A stretch of 64,000 bases of DNA, taken from positions 1-64,000 of the forward strand of contig JAJDUG010000080.1 of NCBI GenBank assembly GCA_022826755.1, written 5' to 3'. Positions 26,897 through 33,916 of the stretch are shown in pieces. Origin of the DNA: Acidobacteriota bacterium (GTDB taxonomy: Bacteria; Acidobacteriota; Terriglobia; Versatilivoradales; Versatilivoraceae). How positions within the stretch are numbered: position 1 is the stretch's first letter; every line of letters starts with the position of its first letter. Position numbers and translations under genes: made by a program. A model generated the notes under the pieces. It was not told the DNA's origin, made no database searches, and worked only from the letters and a program-made list of their open reading frames with translations.

Positions 26897-27940
26897 ATGG
26901 TAACCAAGACAGCCGGCGAGCTTCGCCGGTTGACCCGACAGATTCTGGAAGCGGCCGGCGCCGTCCCCGACCAGGCCGAGATCGTGGCCGACCATCTGGT
27001 CCTGGCCAACCTGCGTGGTGTGGACTCCCACGGCGTCTGGCACATCCAGGGCTATGTGCAGGCCATCCGGGACGGACACATCCGCGTCGCGGCGGAGCCG
27101 AAGATCGCCCGCGAGACACCGGCCAGCGCTCTGGTCCAGGGGGACTGGGCCTTCGGACACGTGGTGGGGCGTTTCGCCATGCAGGCAGCCATTGAAAGAG
27201 CCGGGAACCAGGGTTTGTCAGTCGTCTCCCTGGTTCAAACCCACCACATCGGCCGACTGGGGCACTACGCGGAAATGGCCGCGGCAGAGGGCATGGTCTC
27301 GATGGTCTGGGCGGGCGGACAGGGCGCTGAAAAACCGGCTGCCGTCCCCTTTGGAGGACGCAAGCCCCTGTTCCATACCAACCCCATCGCCATGGGTCTG
27401 CCCATGGGAAGCCAGGCCCCCGTCATCATCGATTTCGCCACCTCGGCCACCGCCGGTGTCAAAGTGATCAACGCCTTCAACCGGAACCAGCCGCTTCCCT
27501 CCGATTCCGTCGTGGACAAGGACGGGAACCCAACCACCGACCCCCGGAAGTTCATGGACGGGGGCGCCCACCTGCCCTTCGGCGGCCACAAGGGCTATGC
27601 CTTGATGCTGGCCACCGAGATGCTGGGCAGGACTTTCAGCGGGGCCGACGACGGAGCCGAGCTCGACTATTCCGACCCTCTCTTCCGACGCCACGGCGCC
27701 ACCCTGATCGCCTTCCGGGCCGATCTCTTCCAGCCTCTGTCCCAATACAGCCAGCGCGCCGACGAGCTGGCCCGCCGAGCCCTGGCCGTTCCGCCCGCCC
27801 CCGGCTTCAAGGAGGTCCTGCTGCCCGGAGTGCCCGAGGACCGAACCCAGCAGGTCCGCCAGCGCGACGGCATTCCCATTGCCGACGACATCTGGCAGAC
27901 CATCGTCCAGGCAGCCTCCTCGGTGGGTGTGCAGGCCTGA
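26897..27940 (+). CDS. Malate/L-lactate dehydrogenase family (Ldh_2) oxidoreductase
   Basis: A 347-residue NAD(P)-dependent 2-hydroxyacid dehydrogenase of the Ldh_2 family (malate, L-lactate, ureidoglycolate and similar), unrelated to classical lactate dehydrogenases. Family motifs are ANLRGVDSHGVWH (catalytic His), VVSLVQTHHIGRLGHYAE, MVWAGGQG, PLFHTNPIAMG and FGGHKGYALMLATEML. Length is normal. The ATG at 26897 lies 76 bases after the DapA-like gene, so both may be read together. Substrate cannot be assigned. Confidence 0.88.
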   Translation: MVTKTAGELRRLTRQILEAAGAVPDQAEIVADHLVLANLRGVDSHGVWHIQGYVQAIRDGHIRVAAEPKIARETPASALVQGDWAFGHVVGRFAMQAAIERAGNQGLSVVSLVQTHHIGRLGHYAEMAAAEGMVSMVWAGGQGAEKPAAVPFGGRKPLFHTNPIAMGLPMGSQAPVIIDFATSATAGVKVINAFNRNQPLPSDSVVDKDGNPTTDPRKFMDGGAHLPFGGHKGYALMLATEMLGRTFSGADDGAELDYSDPLFRRHGATLIAFRADLFQPLSQYSQRADELARRALAVPPAPGFKEVLLPGVPEDRTQQVRQRDGIPIADDIWQTIVQAASSVGVQA

Positions 27941-28056
27941 GTGTTCGCCAATCCCTCCGTATTCGACCTGAGCTTCCATGGCCCGCCGTGGTTGCGCCCA
28001 AGCGCAATGCAGTAGCGGTTTTCGGGATCGAAAGAGGAGCGAATTGGGCAATAACG

Positions 28057-28109
28057 TTGGCCGCCCCCTACTCTGGTCGATAGAATAAAGCCCTGTTCCG
28101 GCACAGGGC
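28057..28109 (+). promoter_or_regulatory. hicBA promoter with overlapping palindrome
   Basis: -35 TTGGCC (28057-28062), 18-base spacer, -10 TAGAAT (28081-28086). Just downstream, 28090-28109 is the inverted repeat GCCCTGT-N6-ACAGGGC, which would overlap the start of transcription. Toxin-antitoxin operons are usually repressed by binding to such palindromes. The repeat could instead be a weak terminator of the upstream gene, as no T run follows. The rest of the 264-base gap 27941-28204 shows nothing else. Confidence 0.45.
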
Positions 28110-28204
28110 ACTCCTTCATCCAGTCCCTGGCCGTGTGCCCCCTACGGCGGCTCGCCCCGGAAGCTCTCAGTCCGGGACAGATCCAAAGAAGAGGTCTCCG
28201 TACC

Positions 28205-28414
28205 ATGAAAGAATACACGGCAGTCGTCGAACAAGACCCTGAGACTGGCCTCTACGTGGGTTACATCCCCGGATTCCCTGGAGCCCACTCCCAAGCCGAC
28301 ACGCTGGATGAGCTCAACACAAACCTTCGCGAAGTGGTGGAAATGCTCTTGGAAGATGGAGAGCCCCTGCTTGAAGGAAAGTTTGTCGGCACTCAACGAG
28401 TCGCTCTCCCCTGA
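28205..28414 (+). CDS. hicB: HicB-like antitoxin (short form)
   Basis: A 69-residue HicB/UPF0150 protein with the degenerate RNase H-like fold: YTAVVEQDPETGLYVGYIPGFPGAHSQADT, then LDELNTNLREVVEMLLED. It should bind and neutralise the HicA toxin encoded three bases downstream. Length is that of the short HicB type, with no C-terminal DNA-binding domain visible, which is notable given the palindrome at the promoter. The start at 28205 follows AGAAGAGG about ten bases upstream; the longer frame upstream has no HicB similarity. Confidence 0.88.
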   Translation: MKEYTAVVEQDPETGLYVGYIPGFPGAHSQADTLDELNTNLREVVEMLLEDGEPLLEGKFVGTQRVALP

Positions 28415-28417
28415 ATC

Positions 28418-28642
28418 ATGGCAAAGCCGCCGGTACTCAAGCCGCGCGAGGTCGCCGCGATATTGAAGCATCTCGGCTTTACCGAGGTCCGCCAGCGCGG
28501 GTCTCACAAACAGTTCCGTCATCCTGATGGAAAACGTACCACCGTCCCCTTCCACTCGGGCCGAGACATTTCGCCAATTCTGTTGCGTCGGATCGTAAAG
28601 GACACAGGACTCACCCTCGGTGAGTTTCTCGAATATCGATAA
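28418..28642 (+). CDS. hicA: HicA-like mRNA interferase toxin
   Basis: A 74-residue HicA toxin with a double-stranded-RNA-binding fold. The catalytic His lies in QRGSHKQFRHPDG, and the C-terminal DISPILLRRIVKDTGLTLGEFL helix pair is typical. It cleaves mRNA when freed from HicB. The gene order here is antitoxin first and toxin second, with only three bases between stop and ATG. Full length and all key residues suggest it is functional. Confidence 0.92.
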   Translation: MAKPPVLKPREVAAILKHLGFTEVRQRGSHKQFRHPDGKRTTVPFHSGRDISPILLRRIVKDTGLTLGEFLEYR

Positions 28643-28754
28643 GGCAGGATGTTCCGTGGGGGCGACTGCTATGCGGCGCTGCCTGTCCGGGTGAACAACG
28701 AATCTATCCGGGCACGGTTCGGCACAGGACTGGCCCATGTGAGGAGGAACAATC

Positions 28755-28955
28755 ATGGCTGTGCAGACACAAACAGCAAAAGTCAATCAGGGATTATCCC
28801 TTGCACAGCGTCGCGCCTACATGAAGTTGCCGCTTGCAGAACGCCGCAAGCGCCTCGCGGAGCAAGCGGAACGGATGGCGGAGCACTACGAGCAGGAGCC
28901 GGAACGGATAGAGCGCGAGACATGGCAGGGAGGCGAAGAACGTGAAGAGAGATGA
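28755..28955 (+). CDS. Small antitoxin-like protein, partner of 28942-29697
   Basis: A 66-residue, highly charged helical protein. The segment LPLAERRKRLAEQAERMAEHYEQE and the ending ETWQGGEEREER resemble small antitoxin-like proteins that I recall next to MazF/PemK or PIN toxins, where the consensus is close to LP-x2-ERR-x-L-x2-QA-x2-M-x2-HY. Here the following gene is not such a toxin but a 251-residue protein overlapping it by 14 bases. GGAGGA lies nine bases before the ATG, a strong ribosome site. The function as antitoxin is inferred from family resemblance, position and overlap. Confidence 0.7.
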   Translation: MAVQTQTAKVNQGLSLAQRRAYMKLPLAERRKRLAEQAERMAEHYEQEPERIERETWQGGEEREER

Positions 28956-29697
28956 TTGGTGGCAGGCGGTATGGGAAGCTATCTTCAGGGTTTGCGACCG
29001 CAATGGAACCCGTTGTTTCACAAGGAAGGAATTGTTCGACACGGAACCGCTGAAGAGGATGGTGTCTGCCTCGCGCAGCAAGGGACAACATCCTGAGATG
29101 TCCGTCAGTTATATCCTTTCTGATTTCACACGCTGGGGCAAATACGCTCAGATTAAAAGAACTGGCCACGGGAAATATGAACTCACCGATCTAGGGATGT
29201 ACGTGGTCTCTACAACCAAGGATCACTTCAGGCCAAGAGAACATGGAGCTACCTTCGACATCACAACCCCTCGTCACTTTCTGAACCGGATGGTCATTCC
29301 GCAGCACCAAGAGTTCAAGAAGAATCATCGTTCCTCACGTCACGCATTGCTAGCGATCATTTGCGCTTACCACATGTATGAGTGGGTACATAAGGAGAAA
29401 TTTACGCCTGACCACTTCAAATCGGTCTACAGCTCTGAGGCAGACAGAGATTACATGGTTGAACTGTTCAACTTGGCCAGGACTATTGTTAACGGGACCA
29501 AACACTTTAAACCGGCAAAGCAGGGCGTCAAAACGAAAGTGCAAGGTGGATTTCCATCCGACTTTAGTGATAGATCCCGACCCCTGAACGTGAAACTTTC
29601 AGGAAGCGAGAACCCCGATGATTGGGAACCGATAGATAACATCCTTGATCGGATGGTGGAATTTTGGAGGCGCCAGGAGAGCGTCGGTGCTTTTTGA
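28942..29697 (+). CDS. Winged-helix plus 'NGTKH' domain protein, candidate toxin/defence effector
   Basis: A 251-residue protein I cannot assign to a named family. Residues 1-90 look like a winged helix (FTRKELFDTEPLKRM, SVSYILSDFTRWGKYAQI, then GHGKYELTD), resembling DNA-binding ends of some restriction enzymes. Residues 105-200 (HFLNRMVIPQHQEFKKN, then RHALLAIICAYHMYEWVH, then ARTIVNGTKHF) match the pattern of an uncharacterised helical family with a conserved N-x2-KH; an HEPN-like fold is possible. It overlaps the upstream antitoxin-like gene by 14 bases. Its base composition is visibly richer in A and T than the surrounding genes, a sign of transfer. Confidence 0.7.
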   Translation: MKRDDWWQAVWEAIFRVCDRNGTRCFTRKELFDTEPLKRMVSASRSKGQHPEMSVSYILSDFTRWGKYAQIKRTGHGKYELTDLGMYVVSTTKDHFRPREHGATFDITTPRHFLNRMVIPQHQEFKKNHRSSRHALLAIICAYHMYEWVHKEKFTPDHFKSVYSSEADRDYMVELFNLARTIVNGTKHFKPAKQGVKTKVQGGFPSDFSDRSRPLNVKLSGSENPDDWEPIDNILDRMVEFWRRQESVGAF

Positions 29698-29905
29698 AAC
29701 AATACCCAAACGCAGTCTCGAAAATCCAACGGCGTGCCCACACACAGTATTGCTGGCTCTCTTTGCCCAGCCCGCCATGCCCTTGCACTCGTTGAAAGGC
29801 TCCTGGCGTGGTTTCTGGAGCGTCCAGGTGTCCCACAACTGGCGGATTGTCTTTGGGTTCAAGGATGGTGAAGCGGTAGATGTCGACCTGGTCGATCACC
29901 ACTGA
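29645..29905 (+). CDS. higB: HigB-like toxin (RelE/ParE superfamily), divergent N-half
   Basis: The last 40 of 86 residues clearly match HigB toxins: LHSLKGSWRGFWSVQVSHNWRI, then FGFKDGEAVDVDLVDHH. The start is TTG at 29645 (MIGWWNFGG), overlapping the end of the previous gene by 53 bases; the MI and the later LFET resemble the usual MIKSF and FFET of HigB. The middle is about 6-10 residues shorter than usual and poorly conserved, so a small deletion or frameshift is possible. In another frame the same DNA reads KIQRRAH, also HigB-like, which supports a frameshift. HigB cleaves mRNA on ribosomes; activity here is uncertain. Confidence 0.65.
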   Translation: MIGWWNFGGARRASVLFETIPKRSLENPTACPHTVLLALFAQPAMPLHSLKGSWRGFWSVQVSHNWRIVFGFKDGEAVDVDLVDHH

Positions 29906-29915
29906 GGAGACGGCA

Positions 29916-30176
29916 ATGGCGATGTTGAATCCGGCGCATCCCGGCGAAACCATCCGAATGGCTATCGAGGAAACCGGCTGGAGCGTCACCACGGCTGCAA
30001 AGCGGCTCGGCGTTTCGAGAAACACCCTGCATCGGCTCTTGGCCGGAACCGGAAGAATCAACCCCCGGCTGGCGTTGGCGTTGGAGCGTGTCGGCTGGTC
30101 GGAAGCCGACTTCTGGATGCGCCGGCAGGCAGGCTACGATCTGGCGCAAGAGAGGCGCAAGCAAGCGACGGCCTGA
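29916..30176 (+). CDS. higA: HigA-like antitoxin (XRE family HTH)
   Basis: An 86-residue HigA antitoxin with an XRE-type helix-turn-helix. It begins with the family hallmark NPAHPGETIRM, then TTAAKRLGVSRNTLHRLLAG, followed by ALALERVGWSEADFWMRRQAGYDL. The ATG at 29916 has GAGGAGA seven bases upstream, which decides the start. It lies 10 bases after the toxin gene, in the usual toxin-first HigBA order. It should bind HigB and repress the operon. Confidence 0.93.
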   Translation: MAMLNPAHPGETIRMAIEETGWSVTTAAKRLGVSRNTLHRLLAGTGRINPRLALALERVGWSEADFWMRRQAGYDLAQERRKQATA

Positions 30177-30254
30177 GTTGAGGTCTGGCAACATGGGCGG
30201 CCCTTCAGCAGGAGATCACCGCGTTGCCGGCTGGCTAATTCCAATTATTCAATA

Positions 30255-30280
30255 TATGATCCGCATAAGAAAAACTTATG
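30255..30280 (+). promoter_or_regulatory. LysR-type box and -10 element before LysR gene
   Basis: A -10 TATGAT (30255-30260) is followed by the palindrome CATAAG-AAAAA-CTTATG (30264-30280), which contains T-N11-A (30266/30278), the core of LysR-type operator sites. It lies 71 bases before the LysR ATG, so it is a candidate for autoregulation. No good -35 was found. The region is much richer in A and T than its surroundings. Confidence 0.5.
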
Positions 30281-30350
30281 GTTTGCGGATGAACGGCGCC
30301 GACCCCGTATGAAAACAGGGCATCGAGCCAGCGTCCCTCTCCACCGCAAT

Positions 30351-31250
30351 ATGAACCTCGACCAGATTCGCAATTTCCACGCCGTGGCCGTCCACCGGAG
30401 CTTTACCATTGCCGCCGAAACGCTCTTCCGCACCCAGCCGGCGATCAGCACCCAGGTCCGGATGCTGGAAGAAGAGTTGGGAGCCAGGCTCTTCGACCGC
30501 ATCGGCAAGAAGATCTACCTGACCCGGGCGGGCGATGTGCTGTTCGACTACGCCGAGCGATTGTTGAATCTGCACGATGAAGCCAAGCTGGCAGTCACCG
30601 AGGTAAACACCGTTCCCAAGGGGAAAATACAGATCGGCGCCAACGAGTCCACTTGTCTCTACGTGCTGCCCCAAATCTTCGCGCTCTTCAAGAAGAAATA
30701 CCCGGAAGTTCAGATCAGCATCTACCGCAACTTTTCAAAGAAGGTTCTGGACAAGGTCCGCGGCAACCAATTGGACTTTGGGATCGTCACCCTGCCCGTT
30801 CCGGAACAGGAGCTGAACATTCTGCCCATCGCCGAGGACGAACTGCGGCTGATCACCAGCCCGGACCATCCGCTGACTCTCCAAACGTCGCCTGACCTGG
30901 AGGAGGTCGTCTCCTACCCCTTCATTTTCCATACTGCCGGAACCACTCGCGAACGCTTGAAGAAACAGTTCGGGAGCCAGTGGGAGCGCTTGCATATCTC
31001 GATGGAACTCGCCAGCATCGAGACCATCAAGAAATTCGTGTCCATCGGCATGGGTATTTCAATTGTTCCAAAGAGCTACGCTGAAGAGGAAACCAGGCAG
31101 GGAACTCTGTGCCTGCTGCCTTTGAGGAACCTGAATCTGATTCGCAAGCTGGGACTCATCTACCGAAAAAAGCGCTATCTCTCACGGGCTTGCATCGTCT
31201 TTCTCGAGGTCGTGGAGGAATCCATGCGAGCCCTGGCAACTTCCAAGTGA
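30351..31250 (+). CDS. LysR-family transcriptional regulator
   Basis: A 299-residue LysR regulator. The winged helix-turn-helix spans residues 1-60 (MNLDQIRNFHAVAVHRSFTIAAETL, with TQPAISTQVRMLEEELGARLF). The effector domain follows from about residue 90 in two lobes (KIQIGANESTCLYVLPQIFALF; GIVTLPVPEQELNILPIAEDELRLI; FVSIGMGISIVPKSYAEEE). The ATG at 30351 gives the standard start; a frame opening at 30309 adds nothing. The target is unknown: the neighbours are a TA island and a membrane protein on the same strand. Confidence 0.93.
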   Translation: MNLDQIRNFHAVAVHRSFTIAAETLFRTQPAISTQVRMLEEELGARLFDRIGKKIYLTRAGDVLFDYAERLLNLHDEAKLAVTEVNTVPKGKIQIGANESTCLYVLPQIFALFKKKYPEVQISIYRNFSKKVLDKVRGNQLDFGIVTLPVPEQELNILPIAEDELRLITSPDHPLTLQTSPDLEEVVSYPFIFHTAGTTRERLKKQFGSQWERLHISMELASIETIKKFVSIGMGISIVPKSYAEEETRQGTLCLLPLRNLNLIRKLGLIYRKKRYLSRACIVFLEVVEESMRALATSK

Positions 31251-31252
31251 TC

Positions 31253-31397
31253 AGTGGTCAGTGATCGGTGGACAGCCTCGGATGCAGGAAGGTTTGTCAT
31301 TACCTGTTTGCACTTATTGAACCGCGACGCCAAGATAGACAAAGTGCTGAAGGCTACAATCCAATCACTGACCACTATCCACTGATCACTGACCACT
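31253..31397. repeat. 20-bp inverted repeat between LysR and FxLYD genes
   Basis: Bases 31253-31272 and 31378-31397 are inverted copies that match at 19 of 20 positions, built on (CACTGATCACTGACCACT). The left arm begins three bases after the LysR stop. Related stretches of CACTGACCACT type occur at 33813-33841 and 36272-36293. The pair encloses 105 bases with no gene. It may be a small mobile repeat or a structured spacer. Confidence 0.55.
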
Positions 31398-31414
31398 AAA
31401 AAAGGGGAACCGGG

Positions 31415-32038
31415 ATGGAGAACGAGAATCTGAACGCCAACGATGAGGCTCCCCAGCCCCCTTCCGAGAGGGAGCCGGAGGGTTTTCGAGTCGAGATGGT
31501 CGGACCTTCCAGAAAGCGAACCTGGATCCTGGCGGGGGTGGTGATCGCAGCCGTTCTCTTTCTGGTCGGTTCGGTGATTTCATCTTCCGGGGTGATGGAT
31601 GCCTGGCTTCCCTGGACGCAGGAATACGCTCAGCGAACGGTCCCGCCGGTGCCTGACGGAAGCGAACCCGTTGCGCTGCTGGAGTTCAACCAGGAACGGG
31701 GGGAGGACACCATCACGGTGACGGGGAGAGTCCTGAACCGAACTGAAGGGACGCTCGAGGATCTCATCGCTACCCTTACCCTGATCACCTCGCTGGAGTT
31801 GCCGCTGGAAGAGGAGGTGCCGTTGTCTCCCCGGAGCCTGGATGCCGGCTCGGAGGGAAGGTTCGAGTGGGTGAAACCGCTGTCGGGGGAGGCCGGCGGG
31901 ATCAAGCTCAAGTTCAAGCTGGCCAACGGAGCCGTCATCAAGCACCGGGACAGCCGCTACGAGCAAACGGAGGAAACGCCGGAGGAAGCGCCCGAAGAGG
32001 CGCCGGTGGATTTAACCGGGGAGGCCCCCGCCAGATAG
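31415..32038 (+). CDS. Single-pass membrane protein with FxLYD-like domain
   Basis: A 207-residue protein with a charged cytoplasmic N-terminus (about 35 residues), one membrane helix (WILAGVVIAAVLFLVGSVI, about residues 32-50) and an outer domain. That domain (VTGRVLNRTEGTLEDLIATL, then EGRFEWVKPLS) has the alternating pattern of FxLYD-type beta-sandwiches, known as non-catalytic envelope modules. The C-terminus is rich in Glu and Pro (TPEEAPEEAP). GGGGAACCGGG precedes the ATG at 31415. Function unknown. Confidence 0.72.
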   Translation: MENENLNANDEAPQPPSEREPEGFRVEMVGPSRKRTWILAGVVIAAVLFLVGSVISSSGVMDAWLPWTQEYAQRTVPPVPDGSEPVALLEFNQERGEDTITVTGRVLNRTEGTLEDLIATLTLITSLELPLEEEVPLSPRSLDAGSEGRFEWVKPLSGEAGGIKLKFKLANGAVIKHRDSRYEQTEETPEEAPEEAPVDLTGEAPAR

Positions 32039-32164
32039 ATTTCGTTTGGCTCGCGGGGATTCGTTTGCATATATTGATGCCCCGGCTGCTGCGCAATCGG
32101 CTCACTCCCGGAAACCGATCAGCTTCGGTCCGGCCCGCGTTGAGTTGAGCAGGGGTAGGATAGA

Positions 32165-33235
32165 ATGAACATGGGTAACGGAACAGGGATTCGCAGGACA
32201 CTTCTGGCGGCCCATCGGCGCGTCAGGGAATGGCGCATGGTTGCCAAAGCCCTGCTTTCCACCAGGCATCCGGTGCTGGCCCACCTCATCCCCATCCGCC
32301 GATGCAACCTTTCCTGCACCTACTGCAATGAGTTCGACAAGGTTTCGGCGCCGGTGCCCATCGAGGAAATGATGCGGCGGGTCGACCATTTGGCCCGCCT
32401 GGGCACCACCGTGATCACCATCAGCGGGGGGGAACCGATGTTGCACCCCGAGCTGGACGCCGTGGTGAAGCGGATACGGCTGCGAAAAATGATGGCGGGG
32501 TTGATTACCAACGGTTATCTGCTCAGTGTCAAGCGCATCCAACAGCTCAATCAGGCCGGTCTGGAGCATCTGCAGATCAGCATCGACAACGTCAACCCGG
32601 ACGATGTCTCCAAGAAAAGCCTCAAGGTTCTGGACCGGAAGCTGGTGATGCTGGCCGAGCACGCCGACTTCGCGGTCAACATCAACTCGGTCATCGGTTC
32701 CGGGATCCGCTTCCCCCAGGACGCCTTGCAGGTGGCCCGCCGGGCTGTCTCGCTGGGCTTCTCCAGCACCCTGGGCATCATTCACGATGGGGAAGGCCAG
32801 CTGCGAGCCCTGAACGAGAGAGAACGATCGGTCTATCGCGAGATCCAGAAGCTTGGCAAAAAGTCCTTTGCGCGCTTCAACAGGTTCCAGGAGAACATTT
32901 CTCGGGGGAAGCCCAACCAGTGGCGCTGCCGGGCCGGTGGACGATACCTCTACGTCTGCGAGGACGGCCTGGTTCACTACTGCTCGCAGCAGCGCGGCTA
33001 CCCGGCCATTCCGCTGCAGGACTACACCCGAGAACACATCCGGCGGGAATTCGACCTTCGCAAATCCTGCGCCCCCTACTGCACCGTTTCCTGTGTCCAG
33101 CAGGTGGGGGTGCTGGACAACTGGCGGTCACCCCAGACCGACGGCACCCGGGTCGACCCTGCATTGCTCACCGCGGGGCATGACCATGCCGCAGGCCCCT
33201 TCTCTCCGGCAGGCACTCGCGACCGAACGGCATAG
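32165..33235 (+). CDS. Radical SAM protein with SPASM-like C-terminal cysteines
   Basis: A 356-residue radical SAM enzyme. C-x3-C-x2-C is at about residues 54-61 (CNLSCTYC), with GGEP for S-adenosylmethionine binding ([13 protein letters not shown]) and the later [10 protein letters not shown] strand. The last 90 residues have a second Cys set ([17 protein letters not shown], then [12 protein letters not shown]), as in SPASM-type proteins that bind extra 4Fe-4S clusters. Related proteins modify peptides, lipids or cofactors; no peptide substrate gene is apparent next door. Starts at 32165 and 32171 are both possible. Confidence 0.88.
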   Translation: MNMGNGTGIRRTLLAAHRRVREWRMVAKALLSTRHPVLAHLIPIRRCNLSCTYCNEFDKVSAPVPIEEMMRRVDHLARLGTTVITISGGEPMLHPELDAVVKRIRLRKMMAGLITNGYLLSVKRIQQLNQAGLEHLQISIDNVNPDDVSKKSLKVLDRKLVMLAEHADFAVNINSVIGSGIRFPQDALQVARRAVSLGFSSTLGIIHDGEGQLRALNERERSVYREIQKLGKKSFARFNRFQENISRGKPNQWRCRAGGRYLYVCEDGLVHYCSQQRGYPAIPLQDYTREHIRREFDLRKSCAPYCTVSCVQQVGVLDNWRSPQTDGTRVDPALLTAGHDHAAGPFSPAGTRDRTA

Positions 33236-33269
33236 CCGCGTGTTCGTCCGACCCGTCGAGCAACGCGGA

Positions 33270-33593
33270 TCAAACCGTGGCTCGATGGATCTTTCTCTTC
33301 AGAGTGTGGATCTGGCGGCGAATTGACTTCAGCCCGGCACGGTCCTTGGTCTCCAGCGCCTGGTCCCGCTTCTTCTTGAGCTCCTTGATCTCCAGCTTGA
33401 TGGCTCGCTTGTCGATACCCACCACCTCGTGGTGCTCGTGCATATCGACGCCTAGAGCTTCACAGATCGCCTTCAACAGAGGCTCCTTGGTCATCTGGGT
33501 AAAGCCCTTGACGGCCTCGTGCTCGATTTCACCGGCTATCTGGCGAAGCTGGGCAACGGTCTTGTGCCTCAGATCGCCGAACGTGTAGGCCAT
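33270..33593 (-). CDS. Small Rho-N/SAP-like nucleic-acid-binding protein
   Basis: A 107-residue protein. The first 50 residues (LRHKTVAQLRQIAGE, then GFTQMTKEPLLKAICEALG) have the helix-extended-helix pattern of the Rho N-terminal or SAP-like domain. The remainder is a basic, Lys/Arg-rich coiled helix (KLEIKELKKKRDQALETKDRAGLKSI). Such proteins bind RNA or DNA. The ATG at 33593 was chosen because the upstream part of the frame lacks similarity and carries the GAGAAGGAGC ribosome site just before it. A 13-bp palindrome lies 45 bases upstream. Confidence 0.75.
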   Translation of the reverse strand: MAYTFGDLRHKTVAQLRQIAGEIEHEAVKGFTQMTKEPLLKAICEALGVDMHEHHEVVGIDKRAIKLEIKELKKKRDQALETKDRAGLKSIRRQIHTLKRKIHRATV

Positions 33594-33916
33594 AGCAGCT
33601 CCTTCTCCCCTCTTGGATTCGATCACGGCGCGCCGCTGCCGATCATCGGCTCGAATTGTACATGATGTCTCTGCCGGTATGTGGAAAGTGAATGGTGCAG
33701 AGTGATTTGATCAGCTCCATATTCTCATCGGCACGTCCATCGATTTTTGTCCGACGATCACATCCCGACACGACCCTAACGATGGCAAATGGCGCATTCC
33801 TGCTCCCAAAACTAACCACTGACCACTAGCCACCAGCCACTGCGTCCCCTGCGCCTGCCTGTTTTTTCACCCGGAAATCTGCTAGTCTCAACTCCGCATC
33901 TCACGGGAGGCTATCC
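33594..33916. promoter_or_regulatory. Divergent intergenic region with palindrome and repeat
   Basis: This 323-base gap between the Rho-N-like gene and fabI has no gene. It holds a perfect palindrome GCCGAT-C-ATCGGC (33638-33650) and, on the minus strand, a TACAAT (33660-33655) that could be a -10 for the Rho-N-like gene. A CACTGACCACT-type repeat lies at 33813-33841. A good ribosome site GGGAGG precedes the fabI ATG. No convincing -35 was found for either gene. Confidence 0.4.

Noticed and set aside
27941-28204. Possible small gene in the gap before hicB
   Set aside because: No frame shows family similarity or a ribosome site; only the promoter and palindrome are supported.
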